Assembly: GCF_050942425.1 (NCBI RefSeq)
Contig: NZ_CP192063.1
Coordinates: 5,704,001-5,768,000, forward strand
Length of the DNA stretch: 64,000 nucleotides
Source: Actinoallomurus sp050942425
GTDB taxonomy: Bacteria > Actinomycetota > Actinomycetes > Streptosporangiales > Streptosporangiaceae
Direction of reading: 5' to 3'
Shown: in pieces, positions 9,258 to 16,255 of the stretch
How the letters are laid out: each line of letters starts with the position of its first letter
Numbering within the stretch: position 1 is the stretch's first letter
Notes under the pieces: model-generated
Databases searched by the model: none
The model's input: only the letters and a program-made list of their open reading frames with translations
Told to the model about the DNA's origin: nothing
Made by a program: the position numbers and the translations under genes

Positions 9258-9350
9258 GCGAGCGAGGTTCTGATAAAGGTCGGCGGCGGCGAACAGCCGG
9301 AGTTGTTCGCCAACGCCGTCATCGACTTCGTGGCCTCTCACAGCCGGCAG
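9258..9350 (+). pseudogene. Possible C-terminal remnant of an alpha/beta hydrolase
   Basis: About 30 residues in one forward frame read EVLIKVGGGEQPELFANAVIDF, which resembles the last strand-loop-helix of alpha/beta hydrolases (G-H-x-P-x-x-EQPELFNxAV). The catalytic His is not preserved, and the rest of the gene is absent. It lies just before the truncated LysR start. Weak on its own; supported mainly by its neighbourhood of broken genes. Confidence 0.3.
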
Positions 9351-9474
9351 GCGCACGGCTGCCCAAACCCACCGATAAGGCGCAGCCTGCCCCGGCGGTC
9401 CAGTCACCGAGCCAGAGGCGTCAAGCGAGGCCGGCCAGGCACCTCAAGCGGCGTGCGCCGTTCGGTCGGCGGCG

Positions 9475-10215
9475 TCAGACCGCGCGCATTCCGCCGTCGG
9501 CGGCGAGGTTCGCGCCGTGCACGAAGGATGCCGCGGGGGAGGCGAGGAAGGCGATCACCGCGGCGATCTCCTCCGGCTCGGCGGGCCGTTGCGCCGGAGT
9601 GGTCGCCGCGAACGCGTGCATCTGGTCCCGCATGCCGGCGTTGGCCGGGGTCAGGACGACGCCGGGGCTGACCGTGTTGACGCGCACGCCCTGGGGCCCG
9701 TACTCGGCGGCCCACGTGCGGGTGAGCGACTCGAGCGCGGCCTTGGTCGCCGAGGTCAGCGCGATCCCGGGGACGCCCTTGCTCGCTGCGGCCATCGTCA
9801 CGTTGATCACCGCGCCCTCGCCGCGCGAGGCCATCGCCGGCGCCAGCGCCGCGGTGAGGAAGTAGGGCGCGCGGAGGTTGACCGCGACGCGCAGGTCGAA
9901 GTCCGCGACCGTCGTGTCGGCGCTCGCCGTGTACGAGCCGGCGTCGAACGCGTTGTTGACAAGGACGTCGACTCCGCCGTTGACCGACGCGGCCCGGTCG
10001 GCCAGTTCCCGGATCTGTGCGACGTCCGCGAGATCGGCGAGCAGTAGCGTCGCCTCGCCGCCGGCGGCCTCGACCTCCTTGCGGACTTGCTCTCCGCGGG
10101 TCGCGTCACGGCCGTGGACGATCACGCACATGCCCTCCCGGGCGAGTGCGAGGGCGGTCGCCCGCCCGATTCCGCTCGTCGATCCAGTGACCAGGGCCGT
10201 AGCCCGTGCCGTCAT
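9475..10215 (-). CDS. SDR-family oxidoreductase lacking the catalytic tyrosine
   Basis: 246 aa, full length for a classical SDR. The TGSTSGIGRA nucleotide-binding loop and the NNA motif (VLVNNAFDAG) are present. In the active site, the usual YxxxK appears as TSATK (ALTSATKAALESL), so Tyr is replaced by Thr while Lys is kept. The serine region reads NVTMAAASKG. Either activity has changed or this is a binding protein. The rest of the fold, including VNTVSPGVVLTP and LAADGG, is intact. A 16-bp palindrome 21 bp upstream of the start suggests TetR control, probably by the gene at 10695. Confidence 0.85.
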   Translation of the reverse strand: MTARATALVTGSTSGIGRATALALAREGMCVIVHGRDATRGEQVRKEVEAAGGEATLLLADLADVAQIRELADRAASVNGGVDVLVNNAFDAGSYTASADTTVADFDLRVAVNLRAPYFLTAALAPAMASRGEGAVINVTMAAASKGVPGIALTSATKAALESLTRTWAAEYGPQGVRVNTVSPGVVLTPANAGMRDQMHAFAATTPAQRPAEPEEIAAVIAFLASPAASFVHGANLAADGGMRAV

Positions 10216-10235
10216 GATGACTCCCCCTTGGCGCG

Positions 10236-10251
10236 GAATGAACGTTCATTC
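10236..10251. promoter_or_regulatory. Perfect TetR-type operator palindrome
   Basis: GAATGAACGTTCATTC is a perfect 16-bp palindrome between the SDR start and the methyltransferase remnant. Its form (xxTGAACGTTCAxx) is typical of TetR/AcrR operators. The nearest TetR gene starts at 10695; repression of the SDR by it is an inference. Confidence 0.65.
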
Positions 10252-10263
10252 ACAATACTGGTC

Positions 10264-10652
10264 ATGACCGCACTGACAATCCCGGGGTCGATCGCGACTG
10301 CGGTGTGGCAACCGCCGCGATGCGCGCGTACGAGGGCGCGCGTTCCGACCCGCTCTTCGACGACCCGCTGGCGCGGCTGCTCGTCTCCCTCGCGCCCGCC
10401 GTTCCGGCCGGCCAGCGCGCGTACCTGGCCGACGGCATCACGGCGACCTCATCGCTGACCCAGATGATGGGCGACTACGTCACCGTGCGTACGCACTTCA
10501 CCGGCCCGGTGGCTGCCGCAGGCGCAGTGGGAGGTGACGGAGTCGACCTTCGCGGCGCACGGCGCCCTGGTCAACCGCCACGTACCCGGCCACCGGGACC
10601 CGCGGCACGGTGGTGAGAACATGTGGATGTTCCACGCCCGGAGGCATCGTGA
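10264..10652 (+). pseudogene. Broken SAM-dependent methyltransferase (leucine carboxyl methyltransferase-like)
   Basis: Three pieces of one family lie in three frames. First an intact-looking start MTALTIPGSIATAV at 10264. Then, after a shift near 10300, ATAAMRAYEGARSDPLFDDP and ITATSSLTQMMGDYVTVRTH. Then, after about 10515, a C-terminal piece (TESTFAAHGALVNRH, then MWMFHARR). The PLFDDPLA motif is characteristic of the TIGR00027-type methyltransferases common in actinomycetes. The central SAM-binding part is deleted. Confidence 0.55.
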
Positions 10653-10694
10653 CGAAGCCCGGACGGGCCCGGCGAGAGAGGACGGCACGTTGCC

Positions 10695-11246
10695 ATGGCC
10701 AAACTGACCGAGCAGCGCATCCATGACCGCCGCAAGGCGATCATCGTGGCCGCCGAGGCGCTGTTCGCCGAGAGAGGGTTCGCGGAGACCTCGATGGCCG
10801 AGATCGTCCAGGCGTCCGGTGTGGCGACCGGCACCGTCTACCGCTACTTCGACAGCAAAGAGGCCGTGGTGATGGCGGTGAGCGAGAGCGCCGCGGGCGT
10901 TCGGTTCGACGCCGACGACGGCGACCCGCTTCCCCTGCCCGAGGCGATGAAGGCACTGATCTCCGCGGCGACCGACCGGCGCCGCGGCCGGCTGAGCAAC
11001 CAGGTCTGGGCCCGCGCGGCCGGCTCGCCCTCACTCCAGTCGATGATCGCCGAGCGGCAGGCCCGGGTGTACCGGTTGCTGGCCCGTTCCATCGACCAGA
11101 CCGCGAGCGAGCCCAGCCCGCAAGCCCTCCAGCGCGCGGAGGTCATCATCTGCGCGATCAGCGGCCTCCAGCAACGCATCGCCTCGGGTATGGAGGTCGA
11201 CGCCGACGCGTTCACCGCAACGCTCCTCGCCTGGGCGGTCGCCTAG
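10695..11246 (+). CDS. TetR/AcrR family repressor
   Basis: 183 aa. The N-terminal TetR helix-turn-helix spans about residues 12-58 (IIVAAEALFAERGFAETSMA, then ASGVATGTVYRYFDSKEAV). The C-terminal ligand domain is short and Ala/Ser-rich and ends DADAFTATLLAWAVA. The start is the ATG at 10695. It lies downstream of the methyltransferase remnant and near the palindrome at 10236, which is its most likely operator; the SDR at 9475 is the likely target. Confidence 0.85.
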   Translation: MAKLTEQRIHDRRKAIIVAAEALFAERGFAETSMAEIVQASGVATGTVYRYFDSKEAVVMAVSESAAGVRFDADDGDPLPLPEAMKALISAATDRRRGRLSNQVWARAAGSPSLQSMIAERQARVYRLLARSIDQTASEPSPQALQRAEVIICAISGLQQRIASGMEVDADAFTATLLAWAVA

Positions 11247-11431
11247 ACGCCCCACGTCGAGCCCGCCGGTGGGCGGGTCTTCGGCAGGCAGCAGATCACC
11301 GACCTCGTCGACGAACTCGGCGACCACACTCAGGCGATCGCCACCGCCGATCCCAGGTGCAAGAGTGGCGACGGATGCGGAAATCCATGGGTCGTGGGGT
11401 CTCAGGGGGCGTCGCCGCTACCCTTGGTGCC

Positions 11432-11580
11432 ATGGCTCGCACGCACTCGTCGATGAGCGATGGCGAGCTCGCTCGCCGTCGGATCCTGGATGCGGCACAT
11501 GCCGAATTCGCTGCCCGCGGATATCGCGCCGCGACGGTTGACGCGATTGCGCGAAGTTCGGAACTATCACGCGCCGGCGT
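11432..11580 (+). pseudogene. TetR N-terminal fragment
   Basis: About 50 residues from ATG 11432: after MARTHSSMSDGELARRR comes ILDAAHAEFAARGYRAATVD and AIARSSELSRAG. This is the first two-thirds of a TetR helix-turn-helix; the recognition helix and ligand domain are missing. It joins directly to a piece of an unrelated dehydrogenase in another frame, so this is the left side of a deletion junction. Confidence 0.6.
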
Positions 11581-11583
11581 ACA

Positions 11584-11790
11584 GTCTTCTGCGAGAAACC
11601 GGGCGGGCAGTCCGCGTGCGAGCTCCGCGAACTCGCCGCCCTCGCCACCGAGGCGCATACCGAGGTCGTCGTCGGGTACATGAAGCGGTTCGCTCCGGCG
11701 TACCAGGGTGCTCGGGAAGTGATCGGCTCCGTGGGCTTCGGCCCTCCCTCTCTGGCGCATTTCACGTTCGCGATGGGTCGCGTCACGAAC
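11584..11790 (+). pseudogene. Gfo/Idh/MocA dehydrogenase internal fragment
   Basis: In the frame of GTC 11584 the sequence reads VFCEKPGGQSACELRELAAL, then EVVVGYMKRFAPAY and SLAHFTFAMG. The EKP motif and VGYMKRFAPAY are hallmarks of Gfo/Idh/MocA sugar or inositol dehydrogenases. Neither the N-terminal Rossmann fold nor the C-terminal domain is present. It is joined at about 11580 to the TetR fragment. Confidence 0.6.
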
Positions 11791-11842
11791 CGTGGTGCGA
11801 AGCGCTCAGCGGGCCCGGAGCGGCAACCGGATCGACCTGGGG

Positions 11843-12274
11843 TCATGCTGTGGCCCGTGCGGTTGACCATGCTGTCCAGCCCTTGCTGAGCACATACGCG
11901 GCGACCAGCATGAGCGTGACCGCGCTGTCGGCGACCAACGCGGTGCCGGCTCCGTCGGTATCGCTCCCGAATGACAGCGCGGCCAGGCTCAGGCCGAGCT
12001 TGTTGAGTATGGAAAGCTCCCAGATCCCGGCGTAGAGCCGGGGGCGGTAGGCCAGCAGCAGGAACACGCCGGCGAAGACGCCGAAGCCGAGCATGCGCCA
12101 AGTCTCGACCATGCGCGTGGCAGGTCCGGCGTCCGCGACGGCGCCTACGGCGCCGACAGCGGCGACGATGGCACCGAGCGCGGCAAGGAAGAGGAGGGCC
12201 TGCGCGATCCGGCCGCGAACCCGTCCGTCGCGGGCGACGGCATCGGCAGTTCCGGATGGGGCGCGAACTGACAT
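11843..12274 (-). CDS. Four-helix integral membrane protein
   Basis: 143 aa with about four hydrophobic segments (IAQALLFLAALGAIVAAVGA; MLGFGVFAGVFLLLAY; LSILNKLGLSLAALSF; SAVTLMLVAAYVLS). I do not recognise a named family. It is divergent from the TetR gene at 12375 with two tandem operators between them, so it is most likely the repressor's target. The start is ATG 12274. Confidence 0.7.
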   Translation of the reverse strand: MSVRAPSGTADAVARDGRVRGRIAQALLFLAALGAIVAAVGAVGAVADAGPATRMVETWRMLGFGVFAGVFLLLAYRPRLYAGIWELSILNKLGLSLAALSFGSDTDGAGTALVADSAVTLMLVAAYVLSKGWTAWSTARATA

Positions 12275-12314
12275 CGAGTCAGCCTTTCGGCTCGGGTCGC
12301 CCGGAAGAAGGCGG

Positions 12315-12351
12315 CCTAACGGTGTTAGGCTGGTAGCCTAACGCCGTTAGG
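12315..12351. promoter_or_regulatory. Tandem TetR operators (two copies)
   Basis: CCTAACGGTGTTAGG at 12315-12329 and CCTAACGCCGTTAGG at 12337-12351 share perfect CCTAAC/GTTAGG arms around a 3-bp core. Their centres are 22 bp apart, about two DNA turns. They sit in the divergent region between the membrane protein and the TetR gene, consistent with repression of both. Confidence 0.75.
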
Positions 12352-12374
12352 GGAGTCTGGGAAGGGCGATCGAG

Positions 12375-12929
12375 ATGCGCGGACGGCCGATGGTGCCCCA
12401 AGCACTGAGTCGGCTCAGTCCACGGGCCCGAGAGATCGTGCAGACCGCGCGGGAGCTACTCGAGCGGGAAGGCCCCGACGCGCTTTCGATGCGTCGCCTC
12501 GGCGCCCAACTCGGGATCCGCGCATCCTCGATCTACGAACACCTGCGCGACAAGCAAGCGTTGGAGGCGGCACTGATCTCCGTCGGCTTCGAGGAACAGG
12601 CCGAACTGTTCACCGATGCCGTCCATCGGGCCGACGACCCCATCGCCTCCCTCGTTCGCGCGTACCGTGACTTCGCCCACCGCCAGCCGAATCTGTACCG
12701 GTTGATGACCGAGCGGCCTTTGCGCCGCGACCTCCTCGTTCCCGGTGTCGAGGAGGCCGCCGCGATGCCGCTCCTCGATGCGACCGGCGGCGATCTCGAA
12801 CGCGCGCGGGCCATCTGGGCTTTCGCGCACGGGATGGTCATCCTCGAGCTGAACCAGCGATTCGCACTCCATGCCGATCTCGACACCACGTGGCGCAAGG
12901 GAATCGAGGCGTTCTCCACCGCACCATGA
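12375..12929 (+). CDS. TetR family repressor with WHG-type ligand domain
   Basis: 184 aa. The helix-turn-helix spans about residues 20-65 (REIVQTARELLEREGPDALS, then LGAQLGIRASSIYEHLRDKQ). The C-terminal half (YRDFAHRQPNLYRLMTERPL, then ARAIWAFAHGMVILELNQRF) fits the TetR C-terminal WHG (TetR_C_13) domain. It probably represses itself and the divergent membrane protein through the CCTAAC-N3-GTTAGG sites directly upstream. Ligand unknown. Confidence 0.85.
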   Translation: MRGRPMVPQALSRLSPRAREIVQTARELLEREGPDALSMRRLGAQLGIRASSIYEHLRDKQALEAALISVGFEEQAELFTDAVHRADDPIASLVRAYRDFAHRQPNLYRLMTERPLRRDLLVPGVEEAAAMPLLDATGGDLERARAIWAFAHGMVILELNQRFALHADLDTTWRKGIEAFSTAP

Positions 12930-13125
12930 CCGGGGTCAATCAACGCGCCGGTGGCGCGGTGCCGTACCTGCCTGGGAAGTCCGGCTACAACAAATGCCTC
13001 CACACCGCGCTACCGCCCGGCGGTCCCGGCCAGATCACCTGGTCTACGACGTGTACCCCCTGGTGCGGCGGCGTGTGGACTCGGGCTGATCCGGCCGGAC
13101 GGCCGCGGCGCGACGGCGGGGCGGG

Positions 13126-13901
13126 TCAGCGCAAGATGTTCGGTTTCGTGCGGGGCTGGTTCCAGATCTGGAGGAGGCACCCGGACGGCTTCGTGTGGAA
13201 CCGTAGGCGGTAGTCGCCGTGGCCCGCGGGGAGCGGCGGCAGGGCAGCTTCCGTCCGGCGAGTTCGTGCAGGACGGCGTGGCCCGTGCCGAACCGGCAGC
13301 TCAGCTCCACGATCCGGTCGTAGGACCGGTCGGGTTCCGGGGGCGTCGGGGAGATCGTCACGGACAGGGTCAACTCGCCGTCGTGGATGGGCGGCCAGAA
13401 CAGCGCCGAGCCCGGGACGGCGTCGACGAGGTCGGCGGACTCGGCGTAGGCGGGGACGGGGAGGATGTCGCCCACCGAGCCGTGGCGGTCGAGCAGGGCG
13501 AACTGGCGGGCCCGGATCCGGAGCGTGAGGTCGAGGTGCTCGACGGACGCGGTGGTGCGCCGGTCGGGGGCGAAGTCAGCGGGGACGCCGCCGGGGAACC
13601 CGCGCGCGGCGATGAAGTCGGCGAGTTCGGTGTCGGTCACCTGGAGGGCGCGTTCGGCGAGGCCGGGGACGTCGCCCGGTTCTGGCCGCTCGAAGGTGGA
13701 CATGACGAGGAAGCCGCGGGTGCCCGGCTCCGGGGGCCGCCAGCGGCTGACCTGGATCATTCCGCATTGCCGGCAGGCGGTGCGGTTGATGTTGACGGTC
13801 CGTCCGTCCTCATCGGTGTCCGTGGCGGTCACTTCCAGGCGGTTCTCGTCGGGGATGTCGTGGTCGTGGCCGCAGGCGCGCAGGATCTGCTCCATCGCCA
13901 C
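13126..13901 (-). pseudogene. Hypothetical protein interrupted by a frameshift near its C-terminus
   Basis: From GTG 13901 (or ATG 13895) the frame reads MAMEQILRACGHDHDIPDEN through DRIVELSCRFGTGHAVLHEL near 13260, then turns into Arg/Ser-rich nonsense to 13044. A neighbouring frame takes over at about 13241-13247 with LPPLPAGHGDYRLRFHTKPS, then GCLLQIWNQP, and a stop at 13126. One lost base explains it. The N-terminal CGH and the CxxC (TACRQCGMIQ) could bind metal. No family recognised. Sequencing error and true mutation cannot be told apart here. Confidence 0.6.
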
Positions 13902-13946
13902 GTCGTCCCGGGTGATGGCGCTCGGCGGCGATGTGAACTAAGCTAG

Positions 13947-13962
13947 TTGCGCAATGATGCAA
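13947..13962. promoter_or_regulatory. ArsR-type operator, copy A
   Basis: TTGCGCAATGATGCAA, with TTGC/GCAA ends around 8 bp. On the reverse strand it reads TTGCATCATTGCGCAA, aligning without gaps to the copies at 15749 and 19633. It lies just upstream of the small membrane gene and ArsR gene, so autoregulation is likely. Confidence 0.65.
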
Positions 13963-13989
13963 GTAGGTCGATTTCCGTCGGAGGGCGCC

Positions 13990-14199
13990 GTGAGGTGGCA
14001 TGAAGGCCGCTGGGTGATGCGTCCAATGCCGGTCGTGGCGATGGTGCTGCTCAGCGAGATGCTGATCGTCTGGCTGTTGCCGGCCCCGGCGCGAGGCGTC
14101 GTTTCGCTGGTGTTGCTCACCGCGGCCGTCACCGCGTTGCTGATGGTCGGTGTCTATTCGCGGCGAGGGCTTCGGCGGCGTGGTAGCGGCCGTTCGTGA
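13990..14199 (+). CDS. Small two-span membrane protein
   Basis: 69 aa. The GTG at 13990 has a textbook GGAGGG five bases upstream and is preferred to the ATG at 13954, which lies inside the operator. Two hydrophobic segments, MPVVAMVLLSEMLIVWLLPA and GVVSLVLLTAAVTALLMVGV, are separated by a short turn, with an Arg-rich tail. No family recognised. It is 14 bp before the ArsR gene and behind operator A, so it is probably co-transcribed with and controlled by it. Confidence 0.6.
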   Translation: MRWHEGRWVMRPMPVVAMVLLSEMLIVWLLPAPARGVVSLVLLTAAVTALLMVGVYSRRGLRRRGSGRS

Positions 14200-14213
14200 A
14201 TTAGGGTTGTTGC

Positions 14214-14636
14214 ATGAATGCGCAAGCTTCGTCTGAGTCACCGGTGGTCAGTGTCGACGCGATCGTCTCGGTTCTGAAGGCGGTCGCCGACCCGACGCGG
14301 TTTCAGATCTTGTGGGCGGTGGCCGATGAGGAGCAAGCGGTCGGCCAGCTATCGGAGCTGGTGGGGGCGCATGTGGCCGCGGTGTCACAGCATCTGGCGA
14401 AGTTGCGCGCAGCCGGTCTGGTGAGCTCGCGCCGGGATGGGACACGCATCTTTTACCGGGCGGCGAACCCCCAGGTTCGCAACCTGCTGGAGGGGGCGGG
14501 GCTGCTGACCGGGTACATCACCGGTCAGGTCGATCCGCCAGGGGGAGGGCAAGGACCGCAGGGGGGCGCGGTGCCCGCTCGGACGGGAGCCGTCGTGCCG
14601 GTACCGATCGTCGCGCCGGGTCCGGCGCCGGCGTGA
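14214..14636 (+). CDS. ArsR/SmtB family repressor
   Basis: 140 aa. The winged helix covers about residues 15-95: VLKAVADPTRFQILWAVADE, then ELVGAHVAAVSQHLAKLRAA as recognition helix, then the wing SSRRDGTRIFYRAAN. There are no cysteines and only two His, so no classical alpha3N (ELCVCD) or alpha5 metal site is visible. The effector may be non-metal or bound unusually. The C-terminal 30 residues are Gly/Pro-rich and probably disordered. Most likely reader of the three TTGC-N8-GCAA boxes. Confidence 0.8.
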   Translation: MNAQASSESPVVSVDAIVSVLKAVADPTRFQILWAVADEEQAVGQLSELVGAHVAAVSQHLAKLRAAGLVSSRRDGTRIFYRAANPQVRNLLEGAGLLTGYITGQVDPPGGGQGPQGGAVPARTGAVVPVPIVAPGPAPA

Positions 14637-14785
14637 GCACAAGCCCGGGGACCGGGGTACGGGGGCGTATCGCGTGACGGAGTCGTTGCGAGAGGTGATG
14701 CCGCCGGCCGACGGCCCGGGGCGGCACCGGCGATGATGACCTTGCGGCAACGTCTCGTGCCCGGATGCCGGGTCGGGTGGATCCC

Positions 14786-15733
14786 GTGACGTTCCTCTCT
14801 CCGGAGCGGCTGTGGTGGCTGCTGCTGGTTCCCGTCATGGTCGCCGCCTATCTGCTGATGCAGCGGCGTCGGAAGAAATATGCGGTGCGGTTCACCAACC
14901 TGGCGCTGCTGGCGCAGGTCGCGCCGCACCGCCCGGGGTGGCGACGGCATGTGACGGCGGGGCTGTTCCTGGCGACGATCGTGGTGCTGCTGATCGGGTT
15001 CGCGCGGCCGGCGCGGCCGGTGAGGGTTCCGCGTGAACGGGCCACGATCATCGTGGCGATCGATGTGTCCTTGTCGATGAAGGCGACCGACGTGGCGCCG
15101 AGCCGGGTCGAGGCCGCCAAGGCGCAGGCGAAGAAGTTCGTATGGAACCTGCCGGTCCGGTTCAACGTGGGCTTGATCGGTTTCTGCGGCGATGCCTCCG
15201 CGGTCGTCGCTCCGACCATCGATCGCGATGCCATCGCGCACGGGATCGACGGGCTTCAGTTGTGCAAGAGCACCGCGATCGGCGAGGCGGTGTTCACCGC
15301 CCTGCAGTCCATCCGATCCTTCGACGCGCGCGCCGGTCAGGACCCGCCGCCCGGCCACATCGTGCTGATGTCCGATGGTGACAACACCAGCGGGCGTTCC
15401 ACGATCGAGGCGGCCGCCGCGGCGAAGGCGGCGAAGATTCCGGTGTCGACGATCGCTTTCGGAACACCGGGCGGCACCGTCACCATCGACGGGGAGACCG
15501 TTCCGGTGCCGCCGAGCAAGACCACCCTGCGCAATCTCGCCGTCGACACCGGCGGCAAGGCGTACGAGGCCGAGGCCGGATCGGAGCTGTCGCAGGTCTA
15601 CAAGCACATCGGCAGTTCGCTCGGCTTCCGTACCGAACGTCAGGAGTCGACCTCGGGCTACTTCGGCATCGCGCTCGTGCTCGCGCTGACCGGCGGTGTT
15701 CTTTCGCTGGCATGGTTCGCGCGCCTGCCATGA
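14786..15733 (+). CDS. BatA-like von Willebrand A membrane protein
   Basis: 315 aa. The N-terminal BatA-type segment (FLSPERLWWLLLVPVMVAAY) is a membrane anchor, followed by a second span (LFLATIVVLLIGFARP). The VWA domain at about 80-270 has a metal-ion adhesion site DVSLS (IIVAIDVSLSMKATD) and MSDGDNTSG. A C-terminal span (FGIALVLALTGGVLSLAWF) follows. Such proteins assist assembly or insertion of partner complexes. The GTG at 14786 was chosen over ATG 14765 because GGTGG lies six bases upstream. It follows the ArsR gene and is probably in the same operon. Confidence 0.8.
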   Translation: MTFLSPERLWWLLLVPVMVAAYLLMQRRRKKYAVRFTNLALLAQVAPHRPGWRRHVTAGLFLATIVVLLIGFARPARPVRVPRERATIIVAIDVSLSMKATDVAPSRVEAAKAQAKKFVWNLPVRFNVGLIGFCGDASAVVAPTIDRDAIAHGIDGLQLCKSTAIGEAVFTALQSIRSFDARAGQDPPPGHIVLMSDGDNTSGRSTIEAAAAAKAAKIPVSTIAFGTPGGTVTIDGETVPVPPSKTTLRNLAVDTGGKAYEAEAGSELSQVYKHIGSSLGFRTERQESTSGYFGIALVLALTGGVLSLAWFARLP

Positions 15734-15748
15734 GCGGTGGGTAGCTAG

Positions 15749-15797
15749 TTGCTTATTTGCGCAATCGCTTGACAAGGCGCCGATCGCGGGGTCTAGT
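15749..15797 (+). promoter_or_regulatory. ArsR-type operator (copy B) next to a sigma70-like promoter
   Basis: The operator TTGCTTATTTGCGCAA (15749-15764) is followed five bases later by TTGACA (15769-15774), a 17-nt spacer and TCTAGT (15792-15797). This is the best housekeeping-type promoter seen in the window, with the operator abutting its -35 element. It would drive the small ORFs at 15849 and 16006. Confidence 0.6.
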
Positions 15798-15848
15798 GGA
15801 GATGAAGCCGTGGGCCCACTGGGCCATGACCGCGAGGAGGTGAGCGGA

Positions 15849-15926
15849 ATGAGTCCTGACGCAAGTAACGATCATCGACCGAATTCCGCTGCACCCGACA
15901 TGCGCGGCCTGCGGCTCGCGGGCTGA
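15849..15926 (+). CDS. Putative 25-aa leader ORF
   Basis: An ATG preceded by GAGGAGGTGAGCGG opens a short frame (MSPDASNDHRPNSAAPDMRG, then five more residues) downstream of promoter/operator B and 80 bp ahead of the small membrane protein. The ribosome binding site is strong, but there is no homology to judge by. It may be a leader peptide or chance. Confidence 0.3.
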   Translation: MSPDASNDHRPNSAAPDMRGLRLAG

Positions 15927-16005
15927 CCGCCGCGCTGGAACCGGCTCGCCCGGTGCCGACGGGTGCACATTGCGCCATCTCGTCGGCGCGGACGGGAGGT
16001 CCATC

Positions 16006-16191
16006 ATGACGATCACGATCAGCATTCCCCAGCTTGCCCTGCCCACGGGTCTGTCCGATGCGCTGCGGTCCCTGCTCCCGTTCCTGGAGCCGGTCGCGGT
16101 CGCGATCGTGGGAGCCTGCGGAGCCGGGATCCTGGTGCAGATCGGGCTGGACATCGGGCTGAGGCTCATCCGGAGCACGGTGCAGGCCTGA
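16006..16191 (+). CDS. Small single-span membrane protein
   Basis: 61 aa from the ATG after GGGAGGT. It begins MTITISIPQLALPTGLSDAL and has a hydrophobic stretch AVAIVGACGAGILVQIGLDI, ending LRLIRSTVQA. No family recognised. It lies behind operator/promoter B and converges on the ABC transporter operon. Its size and position suggest an accessory or regulatory subunit of a transport system, by analogy only. Confidence 0.5.
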   Translation: MTITISIPQLALPTGLSDALRSLLPFLEPVAVAIVGACGAGILVQIGLDIGLRLIRSTVQA

Positions 16192-16255
16192 CCGTAGTCG
16201 TTGAGTCATCGGTGTCCTCCTCTGCGCAGTCCGCCCGCAGGGGTTTCGCGGTCGT

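Noticed and set aside
11247..11356. Possible C-terminal scrap of a serine recombinase (RQQITDLVDELGDHTQAIAT)
   Set aside because: Too short and too weakly similar; no catalytic region nearby.
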